Assembly (NCBI GenBank): GCA_026645575.1
Contig: JAPKMW010000017.1
Span: 76,287-140,286 of the forward strand
DNA: 64,000 nucleotides
Source of the DNA: Caldilineaceae bacterium
GTDB taxonomy: Bacteria; Chloroflexota; Anaerolineae; Caldilineales; Caldilineaceae
Direction: 5' to 3'
The number at the start of each line of letters is the position of its first letter. Within the stretch, counting starts at the first letter, position 1. The notes under the pieces are model-generated. The model saw nothing but the letters and a program-made list of their open reading frames with translations. It was not told where the DNA came from and made no database searches. The translations under genes and the position numbers were made by a program. Below, piece by piece: positions 45,278-54,791 of this stretch.

Positions 45278-47848
45278 ATGTTTCATCCGGCGATCTATGA
45301 AAATTCCCGCCCCGATGGCATTGGGGTGTTGGAGATTATCCAGAAAAAAGCGAAGGCGGAACGCCAATTTGTCCCGCTCCAACGGAGCGAATTACGGGGT
45401 GAGGTGGTTGGCCCGCTGGCTGATTTGCGCTTGCGACAGGTCTTTAGCTACAGTCAGGCGCAATCGACCAACGTGATCGAGGCGCGCTACCGCTTTCCCC
45501 TGCCCGGCGACGCCGCAGTCACCCATGTCACCGTACGTTTTGGGGAAACAGAGATTGTTGCTACGTTGGCCGCACGCGACGCCGCTAAAGCGGAATATGA
45601 AAAAGCCAAAGAGGAAGGACGCCAAGCCGCCCTCGCCAAACGGGAAGCAGCCGATGTCTTTACGCTTCACGTCGCCGGCATCCGGCCAGAGCAGGCGGTG
45701 ACTGTCGAAACGCGGTATGTTCAACTTGCACGGCAGGAAGGCAGCCAATGGACATTGCGCATTCCCTTGACTACGGCGCCCCGTTATGTCCGTAGCGATG
45801 AACGCGGGTCACGCAGCGCCAACGGTCAACCGCTGGCGCTGCTGCGTGATCCCGGTCATCGCTTTCGCCTTGACTTGCATCTGCAAGGCGCGCAACAAGT
45901 CGCCAGCCCAACGCATGAGTTGTCCCTGACAACTACCGAAAATGGTATACAAGTCCAGTTGCAGAGCGGTGAGGTAGTGCCCGATCGCGATTGTGTTTTG
46001 CAATGGCAGGCGCAGCAAGCGGACCATCAGCCGTTGTTAACCCTCTTTCCGCAACAGGCGGAAGCTGATGCCAATCTTTATTTTTTGGCCCAGGTCGCGC
46101 CCCCGCGTGCGCCTCAACGCCAACCCTTGCCCCGTGAAATCATTCTGCTGGTCGATCATTCCGGCTCGATGACCGGCCCCAAATGGACGGCGGCGGATTG
46201 GGCGGTCGAACGCTTCTTGGGTGATCTCCAGGAACAGGATCACTTTGCGCTCGGCATTTTCCACTATGAGACTCGTTGGTTTGCCCCCAAAGTCCAGAGC
46301 GCGACGCCTGCACAAACCGCCGCTGCCATCGCCTGGCTCAAAGGCAGCACAGACAGTGGCGGCACAGAATTGGGCATCGCCTTAGAAAGCGCACTACATC
46401 TACCCCACAGCCAGGGTGACGCCGCCCGTCACCTCTTGATCCTGACCGACGCCGCTGTCACCGACGCCGACCGCATCCTGCGGCTGGCCGATGAGGAGTT
46501 GCAACGGGCCAGGCGCCACGGGCAACGGCGACGGATCAGCGTGATCTGTATCGACGCGGCGCCGAATGCCTTTCTGGCACAAGAATTGGCCGAACGGGGT
46601 GGCGGCGTCGCCAAATTCTTGACCAGCGATCCCGAACAAGAAGACATTACCACCGCTCTTGATGACGTGTTGGCCGCCTGGATGGAGCCGCTCTATACGA
46701 ACCTGCAACTCAACATTCACCACCCACACGCCGAGATGAGTGATCAACACACCCTGCTGGCCCATACCGACAACCATACCGTTGTCGATCTAGGTGATCT
46801 ACCTGGTGGGCAGCCACGCTGGCTCATCGGGCGTGTCCCGGCCCCTAACCAGGAAGCTATGACTGTCGAGTTAGGGCCGGCGAAGGCGCCACCGCTCACT
46901 TGGGAAATGCTCGATCCGTTGCGCAACGCCACCACCGCCAACCTGCGGGCGCTCTTTGGGGCGCGCCGAGTACAGGGGCTGGAATATTTGATCAATGCCA
47001 ACCTGCCACCGACGCAGGTTGCCGAACAGTTGACCCGCTTGGGGTACGATGCAACCGCCATCCTGGGTAAACAAGCCGAAAGCGCACCGCCAGTCTATGC
47101 CGAAACGGCGCGCACCCAGATGGCCGCAGCCTTGCGCACGTTGCTAACCGAAGAAGCGCTGCGTTACGGCCTGGCCTCGTCAGAAACCGCCTTTGTCGCC
47201 ACGCGCATGGAGGCGGGGCAACCAGTGCAGGGGCAAGTCACCGTCGCCAATGCCTTGCCGGCCGGTTGGTCGGAGCAATTTCTGGGGGGTGGCCCGCCCA
47301 TGATGACCCGCAGCATGGGGCCGGCGATCATGGCGGCCATGCCGATGGCTGCGCCGGCGCCAACGATGCGGATGGCAAGCATGATGCGCGAAAAGAGTAG
47401 CAGAGCGGTGGATGAAGGGGATCAGCCAATCGGTGTTTTTCTACCAGAAGTGAATCCCTCACCCCTGCCAGCACGGCAGTCGATCAGTGGTCAATCCGCT
47501 GTTGTTTTCCAAGGGGATGTGCCGGCTGGGGCGGGTGAAAGGCTGTTATATTCCTCCGACAAACAGCAAACCGTACCGGAGGGGATTACCCTGAAGGGCA
47601 TCGCCCTGCGCCTGCTCACACCCACTACGCAAACCACGGTTATGGATCGCAACCTCGCCATCCATCTTTTTATCGGCGATCCCGCCAGCCCACGCGCCCG
47701 CATCCGCCTCCCGGATCTGCTGCGCCTGGGCCAACGCCCGCTCAATCTCAAGCGCGACGCCGGCCAACCACTCCAGATCCGGCTGGTCGATCCGGCAGGC
47801 TGGTTGCAAGACCACGTGCTGCGCATTGAGCTTGAGCTGTTCTGGTGA
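45278..47848 (+). CDS. VIT and von Willebrand factor A domain protein
   Basis: 856 residues from the ATG at 45278, preceded by a perfect AAGGAGG. VIT domain at about 15-150 (VFSYSQAQSTNVIEARYRFP, the family's heptad-like KAEYEKAKEEGRQAAL). The vWA domain begins near 285 with the MIDAS motif LVDHSGSMTG, continuing with GGTELGIALE and LILTDAAVTD. The C-terminal half includes a Met/Ala-rich low-complexity segment (about 680-720) and a final beta domain. Such proteins resemble inter-alpha-trypsin inhibitor heavy chains; bacterial ones are probably metal-dependent adhesion or envelope proteins. No signal peptide is visible. Confidence 0.88.
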   Translation: MFHPAIYENSRPDGIGVLEIIQKKAKAERQFVPLQRSELRGEVVGPLADLRLRQVFSYSQAQSTNVIEARYRFPLPGDAAVTHVTVRFGETEIVATLAARDAAKAEYEKAKEEGRQAALAKREAADVFTLHVAGIRPEQAVTVETRYVQLARQEGSQWTLRIPLTTAPRYVRSDERGSRSANGQPLALLRDPGHRFRLDLHLQGAQQVASPTHELSLTTTENGIQVQLQSGEVVPDRDCVLQWQAQQADHQPLLTLFPQQAEADANLYFLAQVAPPRAPQRQPLPREIILLVDHSGSMTGPKWTAADWAVERFLGDLQEQDHFALGIFHYETRWFAPKVQSATPAQTAAAIAWLKGSTDSGGTELGIALESALHLPHSQGDAARHLLILTDAAVTDADRILRLADEELQRARRHGQRRRISVICIDAAPNAFLAQELAERGGGVAKFLTSDPEQEDITTALDDVLAAWMEPLYTNLQLNIHHPHAEMSDQHTLLAHTDNHTVVDLGDLPGGQPRWLIGRVPAPNQEAMTVELGPAKAPPLTWEMLDPLRNATTANLRALFGARRVQGLEYLINANLPPTQVAEQLTRLGYDATAILGKQAESAPPVYAETARTQMAAALRTLLTEEALRYGLASSETAFVATRMEAGQPVQGQVTVANALPAGWSEQFLGGGPPMMTRSMGPAIMAAMPMAAPAPTMRMASMMREKSSRAVDEGDQPIGVFLPEVNPSPLPARQSISGQSAVVFQGDVPAGAGERLLYSSDKQQTVPEGITLKGIALRLLTPTTQTTVMDRNLAIHLFIGDPASPRARIRLPDLLRLGQRPLNLKRDAGQPLQIRLVDPAGWLQDHVLRIELELFW

Positions 47849-47856
47849 GTGTTGAA

Positions 47857-47914
47857 TATTGGGTATTGGGTATTTGTGCAAGGCAAATAATACCCAATAC
47901 CCAATAACCCAATA
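47857..47914. repeat. Hairpin repeat, TATTGGGTATTGGG words
   Basis: TATTGGGTATTGGGTATTTG (47857-47876) pairs with CAAATAATACCCAATACC-type words at 47884-47906. It is the intergenic relative of the insert in the RACo gene. Confidence 0.85.
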
Positions 47915-47949
47915 CCAGACCACCCGCCACGTGCCACCCCCATCCACTT

Positions 47950-47978
47950 TTGTCTACACAACTTATCTATGCTAGAAT
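47950..47978 (+). promoter_or_regulatory. Possible promoter of the Nuo-like operon
   Basis: TTGTCT (47950-47955), 17 bases, TAGAAT (47973-47978). The start codon at 47989 would then lie almost at the transcript start. Confidence 0.35.
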
Positions 47979-47988
47979 TTTGGGGCTT

Positions 47989-49683
47989 ATGGCACTCATC
48001 AATCTGATTATCTCACCCATTGGCCCATCGGTTCTCCTGATTGTGGGCGCAATTTTGTCAATGGTGGCCGGTCGCTGGTGGCGGCGGCCCGAATGGCTGG
48101 CTGGTCTGGCGCTCCTTTTTATTGGTGTGGCGGGCTGGCTGTTGCTGGTTTTGCGTTCACAATTGACGGTCGTGCCCACCTTTAGTTATCCCTGGCGGCC
48201 CCTTTTGCAAGTGGGCGCCAATCTCTATTGGGTGGGCGACGGCTGGAATTGGTACATTGCCGGGTTGGTGCTTCTGCTGGGTGGTTTGGGCATTCTGCTC
48301 GATCTCAACAGTGACTATGTCCAGCAGGGGCGGCGCATTCATGGCTCGCTGGCAGTGCAACTGGCCGTGCTGGCGGCGGCGTTGCTCTTTGTCACCAGCG
48401 GTAATCTGTTGACGGCCATTCTCACCTGGGTGCTGTTGGATGTCTGTATTTTGTTGCGTAGCACCACTCGACCGGTCATTGTCACGCCGGAAGATGACAC
48501 GCCGCCGGAAAATCATCGTGGTCTCAGTTTGCTCGGCGCCATGTTGCTGCTGATTGCCTTGCTGCCTGCCGGCCCTACGGGTCCTGGTCAAGAATTTCAG
48601 AACGGCACGCTGCCGGTTGAATCAGTCTTATTACTAGCGCTGGCGGCGTTAATTCGCGCCGGCGTCTATCCTTTTCACATTTGGTTGTTGCCGGAACGGC
48701 GGTCGCCCATCAATGTGGCCGAACGCTTGCTGGAACACATGGTGCCGACGTTGTGCGGGCTGTGGCTACTAGGCTGGACGTATGGCCTGGGCCGTGATTA
48801 TATTCTGTTGCGGCTGGATGTTTTGGCGGTCTTTCTCATCGCCTTGCTCGGCAGCGCCGTCGCCGCCTGGACGGCTGATAACCAGAATGACCACCACTCC
48901 TTTGTCCTGATTGCGTCCGCCGGCTTGGCGGCATTGACCGGCGCCCTCACCTACAACGAAGGTCCCAGCGCCATGATCTGGCCGACTACGGCCTTTGCCC
49001 TGGGAGGCGGTCTCTGGTTGGTTGGTGAGCGCGTCTGGCAGGGCTGGGGGTGGACACTGCCGGTGAGCATCGGCGCCTTGACCCTGGCCGGCGTGCCATT
49101 GACCCCCGGCTTTTTGGCGCAACCATCCCTTGCGCGGCTGTGGGCGCCGGGCACGGTGGTGCAGTTGCTCTTTTTAACCTATGTCATTGCCCAGAGTTTG
49201 CAGATCGCCGCGTTGCTCCGTAGCTGGGAAGATGTGGAGCGCATTGAGCCGGCCCATGCCTATCCGGGGAGCCGGGCGCGCTTACTCATTGCCAGTGTGG
49301 CGCTGGGGTTGCCGCTGGCGATCACCGGTTTTCTGCCGCGGGCGGTGGCGGCGCTGGCAAGTATGCCCAATGCCATCCCACCTACCTTGGGCGATCCGCC
49401 GAGTGTGGTTGCCAAAGAGGGCGCGATCTGGATCACGGTAGCTACGCCGCTGCTGCTGGGGTGGGGCTTGGTCTGGTTGCGGCCCAAAATCTGGCACATC
49501 ATCGGCGGCGGGGCGAATCGGTTACACGCCTTCATCCAATTGCACTGGCTCTTTAACTATGGCTGGTGGAGCGTACAGTACGCCAGCGAACTGTGGGGCA
49601 GCGTTACACGCGTGATGGAAGGCGCGGGTTATATGGGCTGGGTGTTGGTCTTTGCCCTTATTGGTTATTTGTTACTGCATTAA
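47989..49683 (+). CDS. Proton-antiporter-like membrane protein (NuoL/M/N family), degenerate
   Basis: 564 residues from the ATG at 47989; a TTG at 47950 is longer but lies in a likely -35 box. About 14 hydrophobic helices. The family core is seen around residues 210-235: ALAALIRAGVYPFHIWLLPE aligns with the NuoM block that holds the pump Lys, here Arg. The Glu normally following Trp in helix 5 is absent (LTWVLLDVC). It is the first of three membrane genes with no soluble Nuo or Mrp partners nearby. It might conduct ions in an unrecognised complex or be purely structural. Confidence 0.75.
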   Translation: MALINLIISPIGPSVLLIVGAILSMVAGRWWRRPEWLAGLALLFIGVAGWLLLVLRSQLTVVPTFSYPWRPLLQVGANLYWVGDGWNWYIAGLVLLLGGLGILLDLNSDYVQQGRRIHGSLAVQLAVLAAALLFVTSGNLLTAILTWVLLDVCILLRSTTRPVIVTPEDDTPPENHRGLSLLGAMLLLIALLPAGPTGPGQEFQNGTLPVESVLLLALAALIRAGVYPFHIWLLPERRSPINVAERLLEHMVPTLCGLWLLGWTYGLGRDYILLRLDVLAVFLIALLGSAVAAWTADNQNDHHSFVLIASAGLAALTGALTYNEGPSAMIWPTTAFALGGGLWLVGERVWQGWGWTLPVSIGALTLAGVPLTPGFLAQPSLARLWAPGTVVQLLFLTYVIAQSLQIAALLRSWEDVERIEPAHAYPGSRARLLIASVALGLPLAITGFLPRAVAALASMPNAIPPTLGDPPSVVAKEGAIWITVATPLLLGWGLVWLRPKIWHIIGGGANRLHAFIQLHWLFNYGWWSVQYASELWGSVTRVMEGAGYMGWVLVFALIGYLLLH

Positions 49684-49696
49684 CGTTAGGCGTTCA

Positions 49697-49776
49697 GTCG
49701 CGTGGTCGTATGGTCGCGTGGTCGTCTAGTCTCAATCCGCAGACCACTTGACGACGCGACCATACGACCACGCGAC
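49697..49776. repeat. Hairpin repeat, GTCGCGTGGTCGTATG words
   Basis: Arms of GTCGCGTGGTCGTATGGTCG (from 49697) and GACGACGCGACCATACGACC (from 49750) words are complementary. It separates the first and second genes of the membrane module. Confidence 0.8.
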
Positions 49777-49801
49777 GACGCGACGACCGGACTACCAATT
49801 T

Positions 49802-50611
49802 ATGGAAGCTTTGATTACTTGGCTATTGACAAATTTTACCTTCTTTGCCTCCGGTCTGGGCATTTTAACCATTGGCGCTATTGCCCTGCTCATGCTCTTC
49901 CTTTGGGACTGGCGCAGTTTCCTGGTTGGGCTTTGTCTCATCCAACTGGGCGTTGCTGTCTTGGTGACGCAAGTGCATCAGGTGGAGATGAAGTGGGCGC
50001 AAGTGCAAATGCTGGTCACAGCCTTGTCGGTGGCAATGCTCTTTCTTTCCGCGCGTCAGATTCGTTTTGCCTTGCCCTACCAACGGCCGGGTTCCTGGCT
50101 GATCCGCTTAATGGCAGTGACGCTCTTGCTCGTCTGTTGGCGCCTCTTTGATGTCGGTCTGGCCTTGCCAGTAGTGGCGCCGCCGCTGGCGCAACTTTTT
50201 CTCTGGCTGGCGGTCTGTGCAATGGTCACGCTAGGGTTGAGCGATGCCCCGCTCTCGACAGCGGTTGCGCTTTCGCTCTGGTTTATCCCGGTGCAAGCTT
50301 TTATCCAGATTCTGCTGCCCGAATTTCGTCTCTTTGTCTTGATTGGCATTGTTCAGCTTCTCAGCGCCCTGGCTTGTAGTTACTTGATGTTGGCCGCCCG
50401 CTTGCCCGAAACCGTGACGGTTGCGCGTCCCACCGACATGACCTTTCCGCGGGCCACCCCCTCCGCCCGCCCACCGTTGCCCTCCTTACCGGATCTGCCT
50501 AAACCAGCCCCGCGGCTGCTACCAACGGGCGGTCGCCAACAACCAGTAGCCGCCGTACGGTCAGAAAGCACCCACCGCGAACCACCGGTGGCGCCACGGG
50601 AGGCATCATGA
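49802..50611 (+). CDS. Membrane protein of the Nuo-like module (NuoK/MrpC-like)
   Basis: 269 residues from the ATG at 49802; the longer frame from 49748 would start inside a hairpin repeat. Seven hydrophobic segments within the first 205 residues; GLCLIQLGVAVLVTQ resembles the NuoK/MrpC second helix. The last 65 residues are a Pro/Arg-rich cytoplasmic tail. Assignment to NuoK is weak and the protein is longer than NuoK (about 100 residues), so it may combine NuoK-like and further helices. Its stop overlaps the start of the next gene (ATGA). Confidence 0.65.
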   Translation: MEALITWLLTNFTFFASGLGILTIGAIALLMLFLWDWRSFLVGLCLIQLGVAVLVTQVHQVEMKWAQVQMLVTALSVAMLFLSARQIRFALPYQRPGSWLIRLMAVTLLLVCWRLFDVGLALPVVAPPLAQLFLWLAVCAMVTLGLSDAPLSTAVALSLWFIPVQAFIQILLPEFRLFVLIGIVQLLSALACSYLMLAARLPETVTVARPTDMTFPRATPSARPPLPSLPDLPKPAPRLLPTGGRQQPVAAVRSESTHREPPVAPREAS

Positions 50612-52056
50612 TCGCACAACCGCTAGCAACGGCCAATGGGCTATTCACCCTACCTACGTTTCTGGTCGGCGGGTTGATTGGTATGGCCTTACTCACCTAT
50701 CTGTTACGCAACTGGGAAACGGTCACGGCAATGATTGCAGCCCTCTTCACGGGGGTATTAGGGCTTTGGTTTTGGCAACTGGACCTCAACGCGCCAATTT
50801 TCTCACTGCCAGTGGTCGGCCAGGTGCTGGACATCACCGCCCCTTTGACGCGGTTGGGCTTCACCTTTCAGTTGCAACCCAGTGCGCTACCAATTCTGAT
50901 GACTGCTTTTTTGATGGCCGCCGCCGCCTTTTTGCTGACAGCAGCGATTAGCCAGGGGCGCAGCTTTGCCCCCTTCACGCTCGTGTTGCTGGCCGGTTAT
51001 GTCACCATTGCCTTAATGACTTCAGGGCCGTTGGCGCCGCTTTTCCTGACGCCCCTCTTTTTGGTGGGGTTGAATTGTGCGGCGGTCTTTGTGCTGCAAG
51101 CTGGGCGTCTGACCAATCCGGCCGGCCCTTTACGCACCTTGTTGCCGCCGATCCTGGCCTTCCCCTTGTTTCTGCTGGCCTACTGGTATGTCGAGCAGAT
51201 CCCGCTCAATCCGCAGGATAACAGCGCCCAGTTGACCGCGGCGCGTCTCTTTACCATCGGTCTCTTGCTGTTGCTGATGCCGGCGCCCTTTCATAGCGCG
51301 CAACCGGCCACCGCCCAATCAGCGCCGCCCGTGGTGACCGCGCTTGTGACCCTGCTTTACCAACTGGCTTTGCTCCATCTCCTCTTCCGGGTTATCAGTC
51401 CCTATCCCTTTGTCGCACAGATCGGCTCCTTTGAACTATGGATGAGTTGGGCGGGCCTGGCCACCACCGTTTGGGGGGGGATTGCCGCCGCCGGTTCGAG
51501 CCATCCTGGCCGACTGTGGGGTTATGCGGCGCTTCATGATTGGGGTCTGATTCTGATGATTCTGGCCGCGCCGGGGTTGCGTAGTTGGCCGCTGGCGCTC
51601 TTCCTCTTTGGCCTGCGCATTGTGAGCATGTTGACCGCCGCCGCTGGTCTTGCCACCCTGGAACAACATATTGGCGGCATGAGTTCGACCCGCATCCAAG
51701 GCGCCGGCAATCGCCTACCTTGGAACAGCGCTGCCTTTCTTCTTGGCGGCCTCGGCTTGACCGGCTTTCCCCTCAGTGCCGGCTTTACCGGTCACTGGAC
51801 GGCGCTCCAAATTATTGCCGAAAATGATTGGCGTCCCGCGGCGATTGTCCTCTTTGCCTCGGTCGGCGCCATTTGGGGCTTTGTACGGCTGACACGCATC
51901 CTCTTCGGCCCGCTGGAAAATCGCTTCCTCCTGCGGGAACGTATGGTCAGCGTCGCCCTTGCCCTCGGTATGCTCCTCCTCTCCATCAGCCTCGCCCTGG
52001 CGCCCCAATTGCTGGATGGTCCCATCCGCACGGTATGGGCTGCGTTTAGCGGGTAA
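50608..52056 (+). CDS. Proton-antiporter-like membrane protein (NuoN/M family), degenerate
   Basis: 482 residues, ATG overlapping the previous stop by four bases. About 14 hydrophobic helices. RLFTIGLLLLLMPAPFHSAQ matches the NuoN/M region before the conserved Pro-x-His, but the Lys seven residues before that His is replaced by Leu. LLGGLGLTGFPLSAGFTGHW is a clear family block (usually GIPPLAGFxxK), with His-Trp in place of Lys. It seems unable to use the classical Lys pumping site. Probably forms one complex with the two upstream products. Confidence 0.75.
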   Translation: MIAQPLATANGLFTLPTFLVGGLIGMALLTYLLRNWETVTAMIAALFTGVLGLWFWQLDLNAPIFSLPVVGQVLDITAPLTRLGFTFQLQPSALPILMTAFLMAAAAFLLTAAISQGRSFAPFTLVLLAGYVTIALMTSGPLAPLFLTPLFLVGLNCAAVFVLQAGRLTNPAGPLRTLLPPILAFPLFLLAYWYVEQIPLNPQDNSAQLTAARLFTIGLLLLLMPAPFHSAQPATAQSAPPVVTALVTLLYQLALLHLLFRVISPYPFVAQIGSFELWMSWAGLATTVWGGIAAAGSSHPGRLWGYAALHDWGLILMILAAPGLRSWPLALFLFGLRIVSMLTAAAGLATLEQHIGGMSSTRIQGAGNRLPWNSAAFLLGGLGLTGFPLSAGFTGHWTALQIIAENDWRPAAIVLFASVGAIWGFVRLTRILFGPLENRFLLRERMVSVALALGMLLLSISLALAPQLLDGPIRTVWAAFSG

Positions 52057-52065
52057 GCACCGGAT

Positions 52066-52217
52066 CAACGGATTTACGACAGGAGCGGATTTGTCGCGCC
52101 CGGTTCGCGAATTGGTTGGATTGACATCGCAATACAGCTTTGGACACTTTATTGTTTGAAAACAGCGACAACGCCCATGTACTGCATGGCAAATCCGTTC
52201 CTATCAAAAATCCGTTG
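52066..52217. repeat. Hairpin, CAACGGATTT arms
   Basis: 52066-52092 and 52191-52217 are imperfect complements (CAACGGATTT and GAGCGGATTT words). Related to the element at 43.6 kb. The region 52057-52331 holds no other gene. Confidence 0.6.
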
Positions 52218-52250
52218 TTGCGATGTTGGTAGCTTCTGACAGCTTCACTT

Positions 52251-52259
52251 TGGTATACT
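52251..52259 (+). promoter_or_regulatory. Extended -10 promoter of the HMG-CoA reductase gene
   Basis: TGGTATACT at 52251-52259; transcription from about 52266 fits a start codon at 52332 and argues against the start at 52269. Confidence 0.45.
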
Positions 52260-52331
52260 GCTACCAGCATGGCGCTCCACTTTATGCTATGCTTACAGCA
52301 AGCAGAACTGATAAACCAATGGCAAGGGGCT

Positions 52332-53687
52332 ATGACGAACGAAACGGGGGCGCGCTCGTCGCGCATGAGTGGCTTTTATCAAAAGAGTGTGGCGGAACGG
52401 GTGGCGCTGGTAGCCGAGTGGGCGGCGCTCACGGCGGCAGAACAGGCGGTGTTGGGTGATAGCTTGACGGTCGAGCAGGCCGACAAGATGATCGAGAATG
52501 TGGTCGGTCGCTATACCTTGCCGTTGGGGATTGGGGTCAACTTTTTGATCAACGACCGCGATTACTTGATCCCGATGGTGGTGGAAGAACCGTCAGTGGT
52601 GGCGGCAGTAAGCTTTGCGGCGCGCCTGGTGCGCACTGGCGGCGGCTTTCGCACGGGTAGTACCGAACCGGTGATGATTGCCCAGATTCAACTGCTCGAC
52701 GTGCCGGATGCGGCGGCGGCAGAACAGGCGATTCTGGCGGAGAAGGCGGCACTGTTGCAACAGGCGGACACCAGCCCGTCGATCACGGCGCGGGGTGGGG
52801 GGCCAGTGGATCTGGTGGTGCGCCATCTGCCGCAAACGCCGACCGGGCCGATGCTGATTGTTCATCTGCTCTTCAATACGCGCGATGCCATGGGCGCCAA
52901 TGCGATCAACACTGCCGCCGAAACGATTGCGCCCACGCTGGAACGATTGAGTGGCGGTCGCGCCCTGTTGCGTATTTTGAGCAATCTGACCGATCAACGG
53001 CGCGCTTGGGCTGAAGTAACGATCCCAGCCGGCAGCTTTGCCACTGAAAGTTTGAGCGGGGAAGAGGTCATCGCCAACGTTGCCCATGCCAACGCCTTTG
53101 CCGTCGCTGACCCTTATCGCGCGGCCACGCACAACAAGGGGATTCTCAACGGTATCGATGCTGTCGCCCTCGCCACCGGCAATGACTGGCGTGCCATCGA
53201 AGCCGGCGCCCATGCCTATGCCGCACGCGATGGGCAGTATCGGGCGCTGACAGAGTGGCAGGTTATTCATGACAAGGTGACAAGGTGGCAAGGTGACAAG
53301 GTGACGCCTTCTGCATCTGTCACCCTGTCACCCCCTCACCCTGTCACCTTGTCACTTTATGGCCGGTTGGAATTGCCATTAGCCGTCGGCATCGTCGGCG
53401 GGGCGACGCGCTCTCATCCAGTGGCGCAGGTGGCGCTAAAGATTCTGGGCATTCAGAGCGCACGCGAATTGAGTGAGGTGATGGCCGCCGTGGGATTGGC
53501 GCAAAACTTGGCCGCCATTCGCGCCTTGGCCACCGAAGGCATCCAACGGGGTCACATGGCGCTCCACGCCCGCCAGATCGCCGTTGCCGCCGGCGCGGAG
53601 GGCGCCGCCGTGGATCGCATCGCCGCTCAACTCGTGGGAGAAGGTCAAATCCGCGTCGAACGCGCCCGTGAACTATTAACAACCTGA
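52332..53687 (+). CDS. mvaA: Hydroxymethylglutaryl-CoA reductase, class II
   Basis: 451 residues from the ATG at 52332 (AAGGGG upstream). All hallmarks of class II HMG-CoA reductase: ENVVGRYTLPLGIG with the catalytic Glu near 55, DAMGANAINTAAE, ATHNKGILNGIDAV with catalytic Lys and Asp region near 267-275, and GHMALHARQIA with the catalytic His near 408. It reduces HMG-CoA to mevalonate (or the reverse) with NAD(P)H. Residues about 313-341 are coded by a hairpin repeat inserted in frame just before LELPLAVGIVGG. The HMG-CoA synthase gene follows, so a biosynthetic mevalonate role is likely. Confidence 0.95.
   Translation: MTNETGARSSRMSGFYQKSVAERVALVAEWAALTAAEQAVLGDSLTVEQADKMIENVVGRYTLPLGIGVNFLINDRDYLIPMVVEEPSVVAAVSFAARLVRTGGGFRTGSTEPVMIAQIQLLDVPDAAAAEQAILAEKAALLQQADTSPSITARGGGPVDLVVRHLPQTPTGPMLIVHLLFNTRDAMGANAINTAAETIAPTLERLSGGRALLRILSNLTDQRRAWAEVTIPAGSFATESLSGEEVIANVAHANAFAVADPYRAATHNKGILNGIDAVALATGNDWRAIEAGAHAYAARDGQYRALTEWQVIHDKVTRWQGDKVTPSASVTLSPPHPVTLSLYGRLELPLAVGIVGGATRSHPVAQVALKILGIQSARELSEVMAAVGLAQNLAAIRALATEGIQRGHMALHARQIAVAAGAEGAAVDRIAAQLVGEGQIRVERARELLTT
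53271..53355. repeat. In-frame hairpin repeat inside the HMG-CoA reductase gene
   Basis: Left words GACAAGGTGACAAGGTGG and right words CACCCTGTCACCTTGTCAC are complementary around GCCTTCTGCATCT. The insert adds roughly 28 residues (HDKVTRWQGDKVTP, VTLSPPHPVTLSL) at a variable position of the enzyme. Confidence 0.85.
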
Positions 53688-53733
53688 CTAAACGACTACG
53701 CGACCACGCGACTAAACGACTACAGGACTAAAC
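53684..53733. repeat. Tandem GACTAAACGACTACG words
   Basis: ACTAAACGACTACGCGACCACGC-type words (split here: ACTAAACGACTACG, CGACCACG) repeated directly, without a second arm, between the reductase and synthase genes. Same words as in the 49.7-kb hairpin. Confidence 0.7.
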
Positions 53734-53734
53734 T

Positions 53735-54787
53735 ATGCTAAACCAACCAATTCGCCCCGTCGGCATTGTCGGTTATGGCGCTTATGTGCCCCGCTACCGC
53801 CTGCCGGGGAATGAGATCAGCCGGGTCTGGACCGAGGGAAACAGCCGCAGCCCGGTGCGCGAAAAAGCCGTGCCGGGGCTAGATGAAGACACGGCGACCA
53901 TGAGCATTGAAGCGGCGCGCAATGCCTTGGCGCGGGCGGCGATCAACCCCCAGCAGATCCGCGCCGTCTGGGTGGGCAGCGAGAGCCATCCCTACGCTGT
54001 CAAGCCGACCGGCACCATTGTGGCCGAAGCTATCGGCGCCACGCCGGGGGTGCTGGCTGCCGACTGGCAATTTGCCTGTAAAGCCGGCACCGAAGCGATG
54101 CAAGCCGGCATTGGCTTTGTCGGCAGTGGCATGGCCGATTATGTTTTGAGCATTGGCATGGACACGGCGCAGGGGCGACCAGGCGACGCGCTGGAATATA
54201 CGGCGGGGGCTGGCGGGGCGGCCTATTTGTTGGGGCCGGCAGATCAGGCAGTGGCGATCATCCAGCGCACACTCAGTTATGTCTCGGACACCACTGATTT
54301 CTGGCGCCGGCCCAGCACCCACTACCCCAGCCACGCCGAACGTTTTAGCGGCGATCCAGGCTACTTTGGTCATGTCATTCCGGCGGCAGAGCAGATGATG
54401 GCCGAGATGAAAACCACGCCGGCGGACTATGACTATGTCGTCTTCCACCAGCCCAACCCCAAGTTCCCGACACGGGCGTTGGAGGATCTGGGCTTCAACG
54501 TGGCGCAATGGAAGACTGGTCTGCTGGTGCCGGAGATTGGCAATACCTATGCCGGTTCGGCCATGATCGGCCTATCGGCGGTGCTGGATGAGGCGCAACC
54601 CGGTCAACGTATCCTCATGGTCAGCTATGGCAGCGGCGCCGGGTCGGATGCGTTTGATCTGCTGGTGACGGAGCAGATTACCGAAGCCAGAAAGCGGGCG
54701 CCGGCCACACGGGATTACATCAAGCGCCGCGTGCCGATTGACTATGCCCAGTATGTGCGCATGCGGCGGAAGTTGGCGAGTCACTGA
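53735..54787 (+). CDS. Hydroxymethylglutaryl-CoA synthase, archaeal type
   Basis: 350 residues. Thiolase-fold synthase with catalytic Glu in LDEDTATMS (about 50), Cys in FACKAGTEA (about 114) and His in [10 protein letters not shown] (about 239). Length and motifs fit the archaeal MvaS-like group, which normally works with an acetyl-CoA acetyltransferase and an OB-fold protein; neither is in the window. It condenses acetyl-CoA with acetoacetyl-CoA to HMG-CoA, the substrate of the upstream reductase, so the pair makes mevalonate for isoprenoids. Confidence 0.93.
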   Translation: MLNQPIRPVGIVGYGAYVPRYRLPGNEISRVWTEGNSRSPVREKAVPGLDEDTATMSIEAARNALARAAINPQQIRAVWVGSESHPYAVKPTGTIVAEAIGATPGVLAADWQFACKAGTEAMQAGIGFVGSGMADYVLSIGMDTAQGRPGDALEYTAGAGGAAYLLGPADQAVAIIQRTLSYVSDTTDFWRRPSTHYPSHAERFSGDPGYFGHVIPAAEQMMAEMKTTPADYDYVVFHQPNPKFPTRALEDLGFNVAQWKTGLLVPEIGNTYAGSAMIGLSAVLDEAQPGQRILMVSYGSGAGSDAFDLLVTEQITEARKRAPATRDYIKRRVPIDYAQYVRMRRKLASH

Positions 54788-54791
54788 TCCC

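Noticed and set aside
53879..54508. 209-codon minus-strand frame inside the HMG-CoA synthase gene
   Set aside because: Antisense shadow of a gene with intact catalytic residues.
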